Shown piece after piece: positions 24,954 through 33,526 of a DNA stretch of 64,000 nucleotides; within the stretch, counting starts at the first letter, position 1; every line of letters starts with the position of its first letter. This DNA is from Plantactinospora sp. KBS50 (lineage in GTDB: Bacteria > Actinomycetota > Actinomycetes > Mycobacteriales > Micromonosporaceae). Location: assembly GCF_002285795.1 (NCBI RefSeq), contig NZ_CP022961.1, positions 2,108,001 to 2,172,000 of the forward strand, in the 5' to 3' direction. The position numbers and the translations under genes are program-made. The notes beneath the pieces were generated by a model that made no database searches, was not told the DNA's origin, and was given only the letters and a program-made list of their open reading frames with translations.

Positions 24954-25523
24954 ATGATCGACATCAACCGCGGCAACCTGCTCACCGCCGAGGCGGACGC
25001 GCTGGTGAACACCGTGAACACGGTCGGGGTGATGGGGAAGGGCATTGCTGAGCAGTTCAAGCGGGCTTACCCGGCCAACTTCGCGGCCTATCGAGCTGCG
25101 TGCCAGCAGGGGCGGGTCAGGCTTGGTGAAATGTTCGTGTTCGACTCCGGTCGGCTGGGGCCTCGTCGCTATGTCATCAACTTTCCGACCAAGGAGCACT
25201 GGCGCACCCGGTCCTGCCTGACCGACATCGGGTCGGGGATGGCGGATCTGGTCCGAGTTGTCGGGGACCTTGGCCTCGCGTCGGTAGCGGTCCCGGCGTT
25301 GGGCTGCGGCAACGGCGGCCTGGACTGGCGGGATGTGCGTCCGGTGATCGAGTCTGCCTTCGCCAGGATGCCGGGCATCAAGGTGCTTCTCTTTCCCCCC
25401 GGAGGGGTCGATTCGGGTCGGGTCGACATGGGCGGCGATGGCGCGAGTGGGGGCGCCCGGTGTCCTTCTTCCGCGAATGCGGCTGCGCTGTCTTGCCCGG
25501 AACATGCGTCAGGCTTACCCTGA
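24954..25523 (+). CDS. orphan DarG-type macrodomain protein
   Basis: This is a 189-residue protein starting at an ATG 6 nt after GGGGGGAGG. The macrodomain covers residues 1-145: IDINRGNLLTAEADALVNTVNTVGVMGKGIAEQFKRAYP (ADP-ribose phosphate loop), YVINFPTKEHWRT, and VAVPALGCGNGGLDWRDV. These match DarG, which removes ADP-ribose from thymidine in DNA. DarG normally has a further C-terminal domain of about 200 residues and a DarT toxin gene upstream; both are missing. The last 40 residues are low-complexity and probably read-through after truncation. It is either an orphan antitoxin or an independent ADP-ribosyl hydrolase. Confidence 0.8.
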   Translation: MIDINRGNLLTAEADALVNTVNTVGVMGKGIAEQFKRAYPANFAAYRAACQQGRVRLGEMFVFDSGRLGPRRYVINFPTKEHWRTRSCLTDIGSGMADLVRVVGDLGLASVAVPALGCGNGGLDWRDVRPVIESAFARMPGIKVLLFPPGGVDSGRVDMGGDGASGGARCPSSANAAALSCPEHASGLP

Positions 25524-25545
25524 CAACGTCAGGGTAAGCCTGACG
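25507..25545. promoter_or_regulatory. perfect 18-bp inverted repeat, tandem operator-like site
   Basis: Arms CGTCAGGCTTACCCTGAC and its reverse complement flank AAC. Each arm is itself a near-palindrome GTCAGG-N5-CCTGAC, so the element may be two operators side by side. It overlaps the macrodomain stop and ends 18 bp before the ATG of the zinc-finger gene. No T-run follows, which argues against an intrinsic terminator. Confidence 0.6.
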
Positions 25546-25563
25546 TAGGTACAGGGAGGGTTC

Positions 25564-25926
25564 ATGTCTGTCGCGACCTCGGCTCAGGATCTCGAACTGC
25601 GGTGTTCCTTCTGCGGGAAAAGGCAGCAGGAGGTGGCCCACCTGATCGCCGGACCGGGCCCCATGATCTGCGACGAGTGCGTCCAACTCTGCAACGACGT
25701 GCTCGCGGGCAGGCGCCTGGAAGGTATCCGTCTCTGGGATGACCAGTCCGATGAGGAACTGCTCGCCACCATGGTCCGGGTCGCGTCGCTTCGGCACCAC
25801 GTGGACCGCACGGTCGGGCGGATCGCCCGGCTCCTGCGCGCCAGGGGCACGACGTGGACGACGATCGGGGCCGCGTTGGGCATCACCAGGCAGTCGGCCT
25901 GGGAGCGGTTCTCCGGCGAGGAGTAG
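25564..25926 (+). CDS. ClpX-type C4 zinc-finger protein
   Basis: This is a 120-residue protein. Residues 13-45 ([33 protein letters not shown]) are a ClpX zinc-binding domain with CxxC and CxxC ligands. The C-terminal half ([41 protein letters not shown]) looks like a helix-turn-helix. No ATPase is fused, so it is probably a small DNA-binding or adaptor protein. The ATG follows an AGGGAGGG site and lies 18 bp after an 18-bp inverted repeat that is likely its operator, perhaps for autoregulation. Confidence 0.75.
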   Translation: MSVATSAQDLELRCSFCGKRQQEVAHLIAGPGPMICDECVQLCNDVLAGRRLEGIRLWDDQSDEELLATMVRVASLRHHVDRTVGRIARLLRARGTTWTTIGAALGITRQSAWERFSGEE

Positions 25927-25932
25927 CGCGGG

Positions 25933-26988
25933 TCAGCGCACGGCCGGCAGCCGGGGGTCGGCCAGCCAGCGCCGGGGTCCGGCGTGCGCCACCCGGATTC
26001 CGGCCACGGTCACGGCGTAGCGCAGCGCGGCCGTCGGGTCGGGACCGGCCGGCGACCGGGCCAGCGCCACCGCGAGGGCGCCGTGGAAGGCGTCACCCGC
26101 TCCGGCGGTGTCCACCGCGGCGACCCTCGGCACGTCGACCGTTCCGGCCGCGTCGGCCGACCACCACCGTACCGGCGCGGGGCCGTGGGTGATCGCGACC
26201 TGGCGCGCCCCGGCGGCCCGCAGCGCGGCCGCCACCGCCTCGTCCCGGTCCGCGCCGGACACCGCGGTCCCGCCACGGTTCGCGCCGGAGACCGCTGCCC
26301 CGGCCCGGTCCGCTGCCCCGGCCCGGTCCGCTGCCCCGGCCCGGTCCGCGCCGGGGGCCACGATCCGGGGCGGGTCCGCACAACCGGGCGGGCGGAAGGC
26401 CGCCGAACAGGCCACCAGGTTCGCGTACGGCAGCAGCTCGGCGAAGACGGGCCGCCAGCTTCCCGCGTCCAGGACCACCGGCCGGCCCCAGCGCGCGGCG
26501 GCGCGGACCGTGGCCACGGCGAGCGCGGGGTGGTGGCCGTCGACGAGGACGGCATCGGCCCGCCGCACCGCCTCGGCCAGGCCGGGTGGGACGGCGGCGT
26601 CGATGCCGTCGGCGTTCCGGCTGATCACGCTCCGCTCGCCGGTGCCGGCCAGCACCGCGACGGTCGAGACCGGCGGCGGTACGTCGCTACCCGGCGCGGC
26701 GTCCAGCAGGGTGACCCGGCACGCGGCCAGGTCGGCGCGGATGAGCTGGGCCAGCGGGTGCCGGCCGACGGCCGAGACGAGGGTGACCCGGGCACCGAGG
26801 GCGCTTGCCGTCACCGCCGCGTTGGTGGCGGGGCCGCCGGCGGCGCACTCCAGCGAGGAGGACTGGGTCTTCTCGTCGGCCCCGGGCAGCCGGTCGACCC
26901 GCTGCACCACGTCCACGGTGGCCAGCCCGACGCAGACCACCCGCACGGCGCGGCTGGTCGTCGCGCGGCCGGACCGGTCAACATCCAC
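25933..26988 (-). CDS. PfkB-family carbohydrate kinase
   Basis: This is a 351-residue protein. N-terminal PfkB signature ECAAGGPATNAAVTASALGA (residues about 48-67) and C-terminal signature DTAGAGDAFHGALAVAL with the catalytic Asp of GAGD. A repetitive insert (DRAGAADRAGAADRAGAA, coded by 18-bp repeats around 26297-26350) sits in the middle; it is unusual and probably a surface loop. The enzyme should phosphorylate a sugar or nucleoside with ATP; the substrate is not evident. It is the last gene on the minus strand after the biosynthetic cluster, 48 bp beyond cysN, and may be unrelated to it. Confidence 0.78.
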   Translation of the reverse strand: MDVDRSGRATTSRAVRVVCVGLATVDVVQRVDRLPGADEKTQSSSLECAAGGPATNAAVTASALGARVTLVSAVGRHPLAQLIRADLAACRVTLLDAAPGSDVPPPVSTVAVLAGTGERSVISRNADGIDAAVPPGLAEAVRRADAVLVDGHHPALAVATVRAAARWGRPVVLDAGSWRPVFAELLPYANLVACSAAFRPPGCADPPRIVAPGADRAGAADRAGAADRAGAAVSGANRGGTAVSGADRDEAVAAALRAAGARQVAITHGPAPVRWWSADAAGTVDVPRVAAVDTAGAGDAFHGALAVALARSPAGPDPTAALRYAVTVAGIRVAHAGPRRWLADPRLPAVR

Positions 26989-27036
26989 CCACTACGTCTA
27001 CCCGGTCCGGCCGCCCGCTGTCAGCCGGGGTCGCCG

Positions 27037-28344
27037 TCAGCTCGGGTCGACGATCATGCCGGCGGCGATGGTGCGGTTGGTGGTTTCGTCGATGAGGATG
27101 AAGCCGCCGGTGGTGCGGTTGCGGCGGTATTCGTCGGCGAGGAGGGGATGGTGGTGCGGAGGCGGACGCGGCCGATGTCGTTGAGGGTGAGGGTGGTGGC
27201 GGTTTCGTCGCGGTGGAGGGTGTTGATGTCGAGGCGGTAGTGGAGGGTGCGGATGAGGGTGCGGGCGGTGCGGGTGGTGTGTTTGATGGTGTATTTGCCG
27301 CCGATGGTGAGGGGTTGGGTTTCGTCCATCCAGCAGAGCATGGCTTCGATGTCCTGGGTGGGGGTGGGGGTGTTGTGGGGGCGGCAGATCATGTCGCCGC
27401 GGGAGATGTCGAGTTCGTCGGCGAGGCGGATGGTGACGGACATGGGGGGGTGGGCTTGGGTTTGGGGTCCGTCGGCGGTGTCGATGTGGGTGATGTGGGT
27501 GGTGAAGCCGGAGGGCAGGATCATGACTTCGTCGTGGGGTTTGAGGATGCCGGAGGCGACTTGTCCGGCGTAGCCGCGGTAGTCGGTGATGGTGGTGGAT
27601 TGGGGGCGGATGACGTATTGGACGGGGAAGCGGACGTCGACGAGGTTGCGGTCGGAGGCGATGTGGACGTGTTCGAGGTGGTGGAGGAGGGCGGGGCCTT
27701 CGTACCAGGGGGTGGCTTCGGAGCGGGTGACGATGTTGTCGCCGTGTAGGGCGCTGATGGGGATGGCGGTGAGGTCGGGGGCGTCGAGTTTCGCGGCGAA
27801 GGCGGTGAATTCGTCGTTGATGGTGTTGAACACGTCCTGGGACCAGTCGACGAGGTCCATTTTGTTGACGCACAGGACGAGGTGGGGACGCGGAGCAGGG
27901 AGCAGAGGAAGGCGTGGCGGCGGGATTGTTCGACCAGGCCTTTGCGGGCGTCGACGAGGATGAGGGCCAGGTCGGCGGTGGAGGCGCCGGTGACCATGTT
28001 GCGGGTGTACTGGATGTGGCCGGGGTGTCGGCGATGATGAACTTGCGTCGGGGGGTGGCGAAGTAGCGGTAGGCCACGTCGATGGTGATGCCTTGTTCCC
28101 GTTCGGCGCGGAGCCCGTCGGTGAGCAGGGCGAGGTTGGTGTATTCGTCGCCGCGGGCGGTGCTGACCGCTTCGACCGCGGCGAGTTGGTCGTTGAACAG
28201 GGATTTCGTGTCGTACAGCAGCCGGCCGATGAGGGTGGACTTGCCGTCGTCGACGCTGCCGGCGGTGGCGAACCGCAGCAGGTCCATCGGCCGCTGCCCC
28301 GACTCGGTTTCCAACCCGCCGCCGGTGGTGGTGTGGACGGTCAT
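27037..28344 (-). pseudogene. cysN: sulfate adenylyltransferase subunit 1 (CysN), three frameshifts
   Basis: The reading jumps frames three times but is otherwise a complete CysN of about 436 residues: [21 protein letters not shown] (G1), IADTP then [36 protein letters not shown] (G3), LLRVP then the NKMD region and MDLVDWSQD, and the domain 2/3 end [30 protein letters not shown]. Breaks are at 28022-28025, 27884-27887 and 27144-27147, each a G4 on the plus strand where G5 would restore the frame. This suggests homopolymer errors. CysN is the GTPase that drives ATP sulfurylase to make APS. It is not fused to CysC. The ATG overlaps the cysD stop. Confidence 0.85.
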
Positions 28345-29258
28345 CAGAAGTAGCCCTCCCGCTTACGGTCTTCCATCGCGGCCTCGCTGACCCGGTCGTC
28401 GCCACGGGTCGCGCCTCGTTCGGTGATCCGGGTCGCGGCGACTTCCTCGATCACCTTGTCCACCGTGTCGGCGTCCGAGGCCACCGCCGCGGTGCAGGAC
28501 GCGTCGCCCACGGTGCGGTACCGCACCCGGGCGGTGAACACCCGCTCCCCGTCCCGGGCCGGGAGGAACTCGTTCACCCCGTACAACATGCCGTCACGCT
28601 CGACCACCTGCCGCTCGTGGGCGAAGTAGATCGAGGGCAGCGTCAACCGTTCCCGGGCGATGTAGTGCCACACGTCCAACTCGGTCCAGTTCGACAACGG
28701 GAACACCCGGATCGACTCGCCCGCATGGTGACGGCCGTTGTACAGCGACCACAACTCCGGCCGCTGGTTCTTCGGGTCCCACTGCCCGAACTCGTCCCGG
28801 AAACTGAAGATCCGTTCCTTCGCGCGGGCTTTCTCCTCGTCCCGCCGCGCACCCCCGAACAGGGCGTTGAACCGGTACTTCTCCACCGCCTCCAACAACA
28901 CCGGCGTCTGGATCCGGTTCCGCGTCCCATCCGCCGGCGCCCGTACCAGACCCTTCTCCAACGCCTCCGGCACACTGGCCACCAGCAACTGCAACCGCAA
29001 CTGGTTCACCCGCGCGTCCCGGAACGCCAACACCTCCGGAAAGTTGTGCCCCGTATCCACATGCATCACCGGGAACGGCACACCAGCCGGCGCGAACGCC
29101 TTCTGCGCCAACCGCAACATCACGATCGAGTCTTTACCACCGGAAAACAACAACGCCGGACGTTCCAACTCCGCCACCACCTCACGGATGACGAAAATGC
29201 TCTCCGCCTCCAACTCAGCCAGGTGCGAGACCTGATAGGCGGCAACCTCGCTGCTCAT
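28344..29258 (-). CDS. cysD: sulfate adenylyltransferase subunit 2 (CysD)
   Basis: This 304-residue protein is full length for the family. PP-loop [20 protein letters not shown] (SGGKDS at 39-44), [11 protein letters not shown], and the characteristic [43 protein letters not shown] and [15 protein letters not shown]. The C-terminus has the [27 protein letters not shown] signature. It catalyses ATP plus sulfate to APS with CysN. It overlaps cysQ upstream and cysN downstream by 4 nt each, so cysQ-cysD-cysN form one translationally coupled operon directly after the export genes of the PKS cluster. This supports supply of activated sulfate for the sulfotransferase. Confidence 0.95.
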   Translation of the reverse strand: MSSEVAAYQVSHLAELEAESIFVIREVVAELERPALLFSGGKDSIVMLRLAQKAFAPAGVPFPVMHVDTGHNFPEVLAFRDARVNQLRLQLLVASVPEALEKGLVRAPADGTRNRIQTPVLLEAVEKYRFNALFGGARRDEEKARAKERIFSFRDEFGQWDPKNQRPELWSLYNGRHHAGESIRVFPLSNWTELDVWHYIARERLTLPSIYFAHERQVVERDGMLYGVNEFLPARDGERVFTARVRYRTVGDASCTAAVASDADTVDKVIEEVAATRITERGATRGDDRVSEAAMEDRKREGYF

Positions 29259-30109
29259 CGTGGCTCCTTTCCGGATGGGGGAACGGGTGCGGCGACGGCC
29301 GCGCACGCCTGCCGCCGCAGGGCGGCGAGCAGTGGCTCGGCAAGATCGCTACGACAGACCAGCAGATCGGGCAGGCGCGGGTCGGCCTGGTTGTATTTCA
29401 ACGCGGACCCGTCGATCCGGGAAGCATGCAAACCCGTGGCCGTCGCCACAGCCACCGGCGCGGCAGAATCCCACTCGTACTGCCCACCCGCATGCACGTA
29501 CGCATCCACCTCACCACCCACCACCGCCGCGATCTTCGCCCCCGCCGAACCCATCGGCACCAACCGCGCACCCATTTCGGCCGCCAGGTCCGTCAGGAAC
29601 GCCGGCGGGCGGCTCCGACTCGCCGCCACCCGGATGGTCCCGCCCAGCGGGGTGGACGCGCTCGGGTCCGGCGGCGGGACGTCGGTGCCCAGCACCCGGT
29701 GCTGCGCCGGCAACGCCACCGCCCCGGCGGCCAGGCCGTGCCCCCCGAGCCGGCGGTCCCAGAGCGCCACGTGCACCGCCCAGTCCGTGCGGCCCTCCTC
29801 CGAGAACTCCCGGGTCCCGTCCAACGGATCCACGATCCACACCCGGTCGGCGCTCGACCGGCCGGTCCGACCGGCCGACCGGATCGTCCGGGAGTCCTCG
29901 TCCTCCTCGGAGAGCACCGCGTCGGCCGGCCGCCAACGGGCCAGTTCGGCCCGCAGGAAGTCGTGCGCGGCGAGGTCACCGGCCGCCTTCAGCGCGGCCG
30001 GGTCGCCGTGGCCGTACTCGGCGCGTACCCGCAGCAGCAGCTTGCCCGCGCGGGCGGCGAGCCAGCGGGCGAGGCCCGCGTCGGATTCCGGGGGGTCGGT
30101 CGTCGGCAT
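29255..30109 (-). CDS. cysQ: 3'(2'),5'-bisphosphate nucleotidase (CysQ)
   Basis: This is a 284-residue inositol-monophosphatase-fold enzyme. Metal-binding motifs: LSEEDEDS (Glu), WIVDPLDGTREFSEEG (DPxDGT) and YEWDSAAPVAVATATGL (WDxxAxxAV). It hydrolyses PAP, the by-product of sulfotransferases, to AMP, relieving product inhibition. It is first gene of the cysQ-cysD-cysN unit, with its stop overlapping the cysD start, and lies 20 bp after the exporter permease. Pairing with a sulfotransferase gene in the same cluster is the expected arrangement for PAPS-dependent sulfation. Confidence 0.92.
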   Translation of the reverse strand: MPTTDPPESDAGLARWLAARAGKLLLRVRAEYGHGDPAALKAAGDLAAHDFLRAELARWRPADAVLSEEDEDSRTIRSAGRTGRSSADRVWIVDPLDGTREFSEEGRTDWAVHVALWDRRLGGHGLAAGAVALPAQHRVLGTDVPPPDPSASTPLGGTIRVAASRSRPPAFLTDLAAEMGARLVPMGSAGAKIAAVVGGEVDAYVHAGGQYEWDSAAPVAVATATGLHASRIDGSALKYNQADPRLPDLLVCRSDLAEPLLAALRRQACAAVAAPVPPSGKEPR

Positions 30110-30129
30110 GGCAGCTCCTCGTAGGGACG

Positions 30130-30951
30130 TCACTGGATCGCCCGCCGGCAGAAGCAGCGGACGCTGAGCCGGGTCAGCGCCACGGCCACCCCGGTCAGTA
30201 CGGTCAGGCACACCCAGGCCGGGATGTGCGGAACGGCCGGCAGCAACGCGCCGCGCACCCCCTCCGAGACGTACGTCATCGGGTTGAGCGCGGTGACCGC
30301 CTGGTACCAGGGCAGCGAGGACAGCCGCGGCCAGGGGTAGTGGATGCAGCCGGTCCAGATGATCGGGGTGAGGATCACCGAGAAGGTCACGTTGATCCTC
30401 TGCACCGGCAGGGTGGTGGCCAGGCTCATCCCGAGCGCCCCGCCGACCCAGGCGCCGAGCAGCGCCGTCACGAACGCCAGCGGCAGCCCGACGGGACGCC
30501 ACGGCGCCGAGCCGACCACCAGGGCGCCCAGCGGGTAGATCAGGATGGCCGCGAGCAGCCCCCGGATGGTGGCGATGACCAGCTTGCCGATCGCGACCAG
30601 CCCGGTCGGCATCGGCGCCATCAGCCGGTCCTCGATCTCCATGGTGAAGCCGAACTCCTTCACCAGCGGCAGGGCCACGCTCTGCAGCGCGGTGGTGAAG
30701 GCGGCCAGCGCGATGATGCCGGGCAGGAACAGGCTGGCGAAGCCGTGCCCCACGATGCCCTGCGAACCCAGGACGGTGTTGAAGACGAAGAGCATGAACA
30801 GCGGTGTCAGCCCGACCTGCACGAGGATCACCCACAGCTCGCGGCCGGTGACCATGAGGTCGCGGCGCAGCACGGCGACGAAGATCCGGCCGGTCGGTGG
30901 GCGGAGGCGGACCGCCTGCCGCGGTGGGGCAGGCGTGTCGAGAGCGGTCAC
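30130..30951 (-). CDS. ABC-2 type transporter permease
   Basis: This is a 273-residue membrane protein with six hydrophobic segments and the ABC-2 layout: cytosolic start (VRLRPPTGRIFVAVLRRDLMVTGRELWVILVQ), 'GSQGIVGHGFASLFLPGIIALAAFTTALQS', a conserved 'EDRLMAPMPTGLVAIGKL' loop and 'PLPWYQAVTALNPMTYVSEGVRGALLP'. It starts at a GTG overlapping the stop of the ATPase gene. Together they make a heterodimer-forming exporter of the drug/lipid type (DrrAB-like). In this cluster it is the obvious candidate to export the sulfated product or its precursor. Confidence 0.88.
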   Translation of the reverse strand: MTALDTPAPPRQAVRLRPPTGRIFVAVLRRDLMVTGRELWVILVQVGLTPLFMLFVFNTVLGSQGIVGHGFASLFLPGIIALAAFTTALQSVALPLVKEFGFTMEIEDRLMAPMPTGLVAIGKLVIATIRGLLAAILIYPLGALVVGSAPWRPVGLPLAFVTALLGAWVGGALGMSLATTLPVQRINVTFSVILTPIIWTGCIHYPWPRLSSLPWYQAVTALNPMTYVSEGVRGALLPAVPHIPAWVCLTVLTGVAVALTRLSVRCFCRRAIQ

Positions 30952-32147
30952 CGAGGTTCCCTTCCGGTGAGTTCAACGAAGACGTCCTCCAGGCTGGGCT
31001 CGCCGACGTCGATGGCGTTCAACGTCGCGGCCCGGCCGGTCAGCACGGTCACGGCCGCGCCGAGCAGGGCGGCGGGGTCGCTGCTGAGGTGCAGGCGGAC
31101 CCGGACCCGACCGCGCCCGCCGCCGCGCCCGGCCAGGCCGCCGCCCGCCGCGCCGGCGAGACCGGCGAAACCGCCGCCCGCCGCGCCGGCGGGACCGGCG
31201 AAACCGCCGCCCTGCCCGCCGGCCAGACCGGCGAGGCCGGCCAGCCCGGCCCGGCCCGCGCCGCCCATCCCGGCGAGGGCGGCCAGCGCCGCGCCCCGAC
31301 CGGCCGGCCCCGGCCCGCCCCGACCGGTGGGTGCCGCCAGACGCTCCGCCTTGCGTACGCCGTCCAGCTCGCCCAGCGCCGTGCAGAGCGCGTCCGGGTC
31401 GTCGGCGGTGGCCGGGGTGACCGTCAGGTCCAGGAGCGCGTTTCCGGCCAGCCCGCGGATCAGGTTGTCCGGGGTGTCCAGGGTGAGCAGCCGGCCGTGG
31501 TCGACGATGCCGACCCGGTCGACGATCCGGGCCGCCTCGTTCATCGCGTGGGTGGTCAGCACGACCGCGACCCCGCGCTCCCGCAGTTGCCGGATCCGGC
31601 CCCAGATGAGCAGCCGGGTCTGCGGGTCCAGGGCGTTGGTCGGCTCGTCCAGGAACAGCACCGTCGGGTCGTGCATCAGCGCCCGCGCGATCATCAGCCG
31701 TTGCGCCATGCCGCCGGAGTACGCCTCGATGCGCCGGTCGGCCCGCTCGGCCAGGCCGAAGCGTTCCAGCAGTTCCGTGGCCCGGGCCGAGGCGTCCCGC
31801 CGGGGCACCCCGTGGTAGGTGGCGTGGTAGACGAGGTTCTGCCGCGGGGTGAGGGCACGGTCGAGGTTGTTGTGCTGCGGCACCACCGCAAGCTGCGCCC
31901 GCGCGCCGGCCGGGTCGGCGGCCACGTCGACGCCGCCGACCGAGGCCCGGCCGCCGGTGGCGCGCAGCCGGGTGGTCAGGATGCCGACGGTGGTCGACTT
32001 GCCGGCCCCGTTCGGCCCGAACAACCCGAAGATCTCGCCCGGCGCGACGGTGAACGACAGCCCGTCCACGGCGTTGGCATCGGTGCGCGGGTAGCGCTTC
32101 ACGAGGTCGCAGACCTCGACCACGGCCGGGCCCTCTCTGCTGGACAT
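30948..32147 (-). CDS. ABC transporter ATP-binding protein (DrrA-like) with Ala/Gly-rich insert
   Basis: This 399-residue protein starts at an ATG with AGGAGA upstream. Walker A GLFGPNGAGKSTT (about 40-52), Q-loop VVPQHNNLD, signature AYSGGMAQRL, Walker B VLFLDEPT, and switch His in TTHAM. After the ATPase core a DrrA-type C-terminal domain is split by about 75 residues of Gly/Ala repeats (LAGLAGLAGGQGGGFAGPAG...), coded at 31115-31320, before resuming with RVRVRLHLSSDPAALL and ...EPSLEDVFVELTGREPR. The insert looks like repeat expansion in a loop. It drives the permease encoded by the overlapping downstream gene. Confidence 0.88.
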   Translation of the reverse strand: MSSREGPAVVEVCDLVKRYPRTDANAVDGLSFTVAPGEIFGLFGPNGAGKSTTVGILTTRLRATGGRASVGGVDVAADPAGARAQLAVVPQHNNLDRALTPRQNLVYHATYHGVPRRDASARATELLERFGLAERADRRIEAYSGGMAQRLMIARALMHDPTVLFLDEPTNALDPQTRLLIWGRIRQLRERGVAVVLTTHAMNEAARIVDRVGIVDHGRLLTLDTPDNLIRGLAGNALLDLTVTPATADDPDALCTALGELDGVRKAERLAAPTGRGGPGPAGRGAALAALAGMGGAGRAGLAGLAGLAGGQGGGFAGPAGAAGGGFAGLAGAAGGGLAGRGGGRGRVRVRLHLSSDPAALLGAAVTVLTGRAATLNAIDVGEPSLEDVFVELTGREPR

Positions 32148-32232
32148 CGTCTCTCCTGTCTGGACGGGAACGGCGGTCGGCGGCCCGCCCGCCGGTTCCG
32201 TCCGGGCCGGCGCCGCGGGTGCGGACCGGCGG

Positions 32233-33384
32233 TCAGCCACCGGGCGGCTTGGGGTGCGCGCTGAAGAACCGCCAGATGGTGTCGGTGGCGTTCAGCGCGG
32301 TGGCGGGCGGGTCGAGGTGGAGCAGCTTCTCCGCCAGTGGCGGGTTGGGCTCGCCGCCGGGCCACTGGTGGCCGGCGCCGGCGATGGTGATCAGCTCGAC
32401 GGCCCGACCCTGCGAACAGGTCGCCGTCGACCGGGTGACCGGGCCGTCGGTGCTGACGGTCGGTGCGTCGCAGTCGTCCACGGCCCGCCACCGGGCGGCC
32501 AGCTCGGGGATCGGCGGGCCGTCGATGTGTACCGGGTTGCGCCCGGTGCCGTCGTTGTCCCGGCGGCCGGGGCCGCCGCCGTAGGGCATGGTCTTGTCCT
32601 GCTGGCCGTGGATGTGCAGCACCGAGACCGGTGCCGGGTCCGGGCACTGGCCGGTGAGGGTGGTGGCCACCGCGCCGACCGCGGCGAAGATCCTGGTGTC
32701 GCAGGCCAACCGGTACGCCAGCAGCCCGCCGTTGGAGATCCCGGTGACGTACGTGCGGGCCGGGTCGACGGGCAACGCCCGGCCGATCTCGGCGACCAGG
32801 TCCGTGATGAACCCGACGTCGTCCACGCCTTCGCGGGCCGGGGCCCCGCAGCACTCCGGGCCGACCGCCCAGGCCCGGTTCAGCCCGTCCGGGAAGGCGA
32901 CCACGAAGCCGTCCCGGTCGGCCTGCCCGGTCCAGCCGTACGCCTCCTCCGCCTGGGATCCGGTGCCGGCGGCGCCGTGCAGCATGATCACGAGCGGCAC
33001 CGGCCCGCTCAGGTCGGCCGAGGCCGGCCGGTACAGCCGGTAGGTGCGGTCCCGACCGTCCACGGTCATGGTGTGCTCGGACGTTCCGACCGCCACGTCC
33101 GGGCCGGCCTGGCCGCTGGCCGGCGTACCGTCGTCGGGCTTCGTGTCGGTGCGCTTAGGGCTGCAACCGGCCAGCGCCGCCAGCACGACGAGCAGCGACA
33201 GCGTCCCGGCGAGCAGCGACGGCGTCCGGGCGAGCAGCGACGGCGTCCCGGCGAGAAGCGACACTGTCCCGGCGAGCGGTGACGGCGCCCCGGCGAGCCG
33301 ACCGGCCCGGCTCGCCGGGGCAGGCCGGCGGCCGGCCCGTCCGGATGTGGGGCGGGCGGGAAGAAGATCGGGAAAAGATGGCAT
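32233..33384 (-). CDS. secreted PHB-depolymerase/feruloyl-esterase-like lipoprotein
   Basis: This is a 383-residue protein. The N-terminus is unusual: repeats of SLLAGT/PSLLA (residues 38-66) merge into a hydrophobic segment ending in the lipobox LAALAGCS. The alpha/beta hydrolase follows: YRPASADLSGPVPLVIMLHGAAGTGSQAEEAYGW (oxyanion), TYVTGISNGGLLAYRLAC (GxSxG nucleophile), LHIHGQQDKTMPYGGG (Asp) and GAGHQWPGG (His). This is the LpqC/PHB depolymerase type and should cleave esters outside the cell. Its place between the exporter and the biosynthetic genes suggests processing of the exported lipid, but this is inference. Confidence 0.78.
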   Translation of the reverse strand: MPSFPDLLPARPTSGRAGRRPAPASRAGRLAGAPSPLAGTVSLLAGTPSLLARTPSLLAGTLSLLVVLAALAGCSPKRTDTKPDDGTPASGQAGPDVAVGTSEHTMTVDGRDRTYRLYRPASADLSGPVPLVIMLHGAAGTGSQAEEAYGWTGQADRDGFVVAFPDGLNRAWAVGPECCGAPAREGVDDVGFITDLVAEIGRALPVDPARTYVTGISNGGLLAYRLACDTRIFAAVGAVATTLTGQCPDPAPVSVLHIHGQQDKTMPYGGGPGRRDNDGTGRNPVHIDGPPIPELAARWRAVDDCDAPTVSTDGPVTRSTATCSQGRAVELITIAGAGHQWPGGEPNPPLAEKLLHLDPPATALNATDTIWRFFSAHPKPPGG

Positions 33385-33526
33385 ATCACAACTTTCGCCC
33401 GAGAATGTTCGAGCAAGGTCAGCGTCGCGCCACGATTCGGCAAGACGTGATGATTCGGACCCGGTCCGGCACGAATCGCGGAAGGGGGCCGCCGGCCCGG
33501 CCGGCGGGCCGGCGACCCCCCGGACG

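Noticed and set aside
25507-25545. The 18-bp inverted repeat as an intrinsic terminator
   Set aside because: No T-run follows, and each arm is itself a palindromic site placed 18 bp ahead of a start codon, which fits an operator better. A terminator role is not fully excluded.
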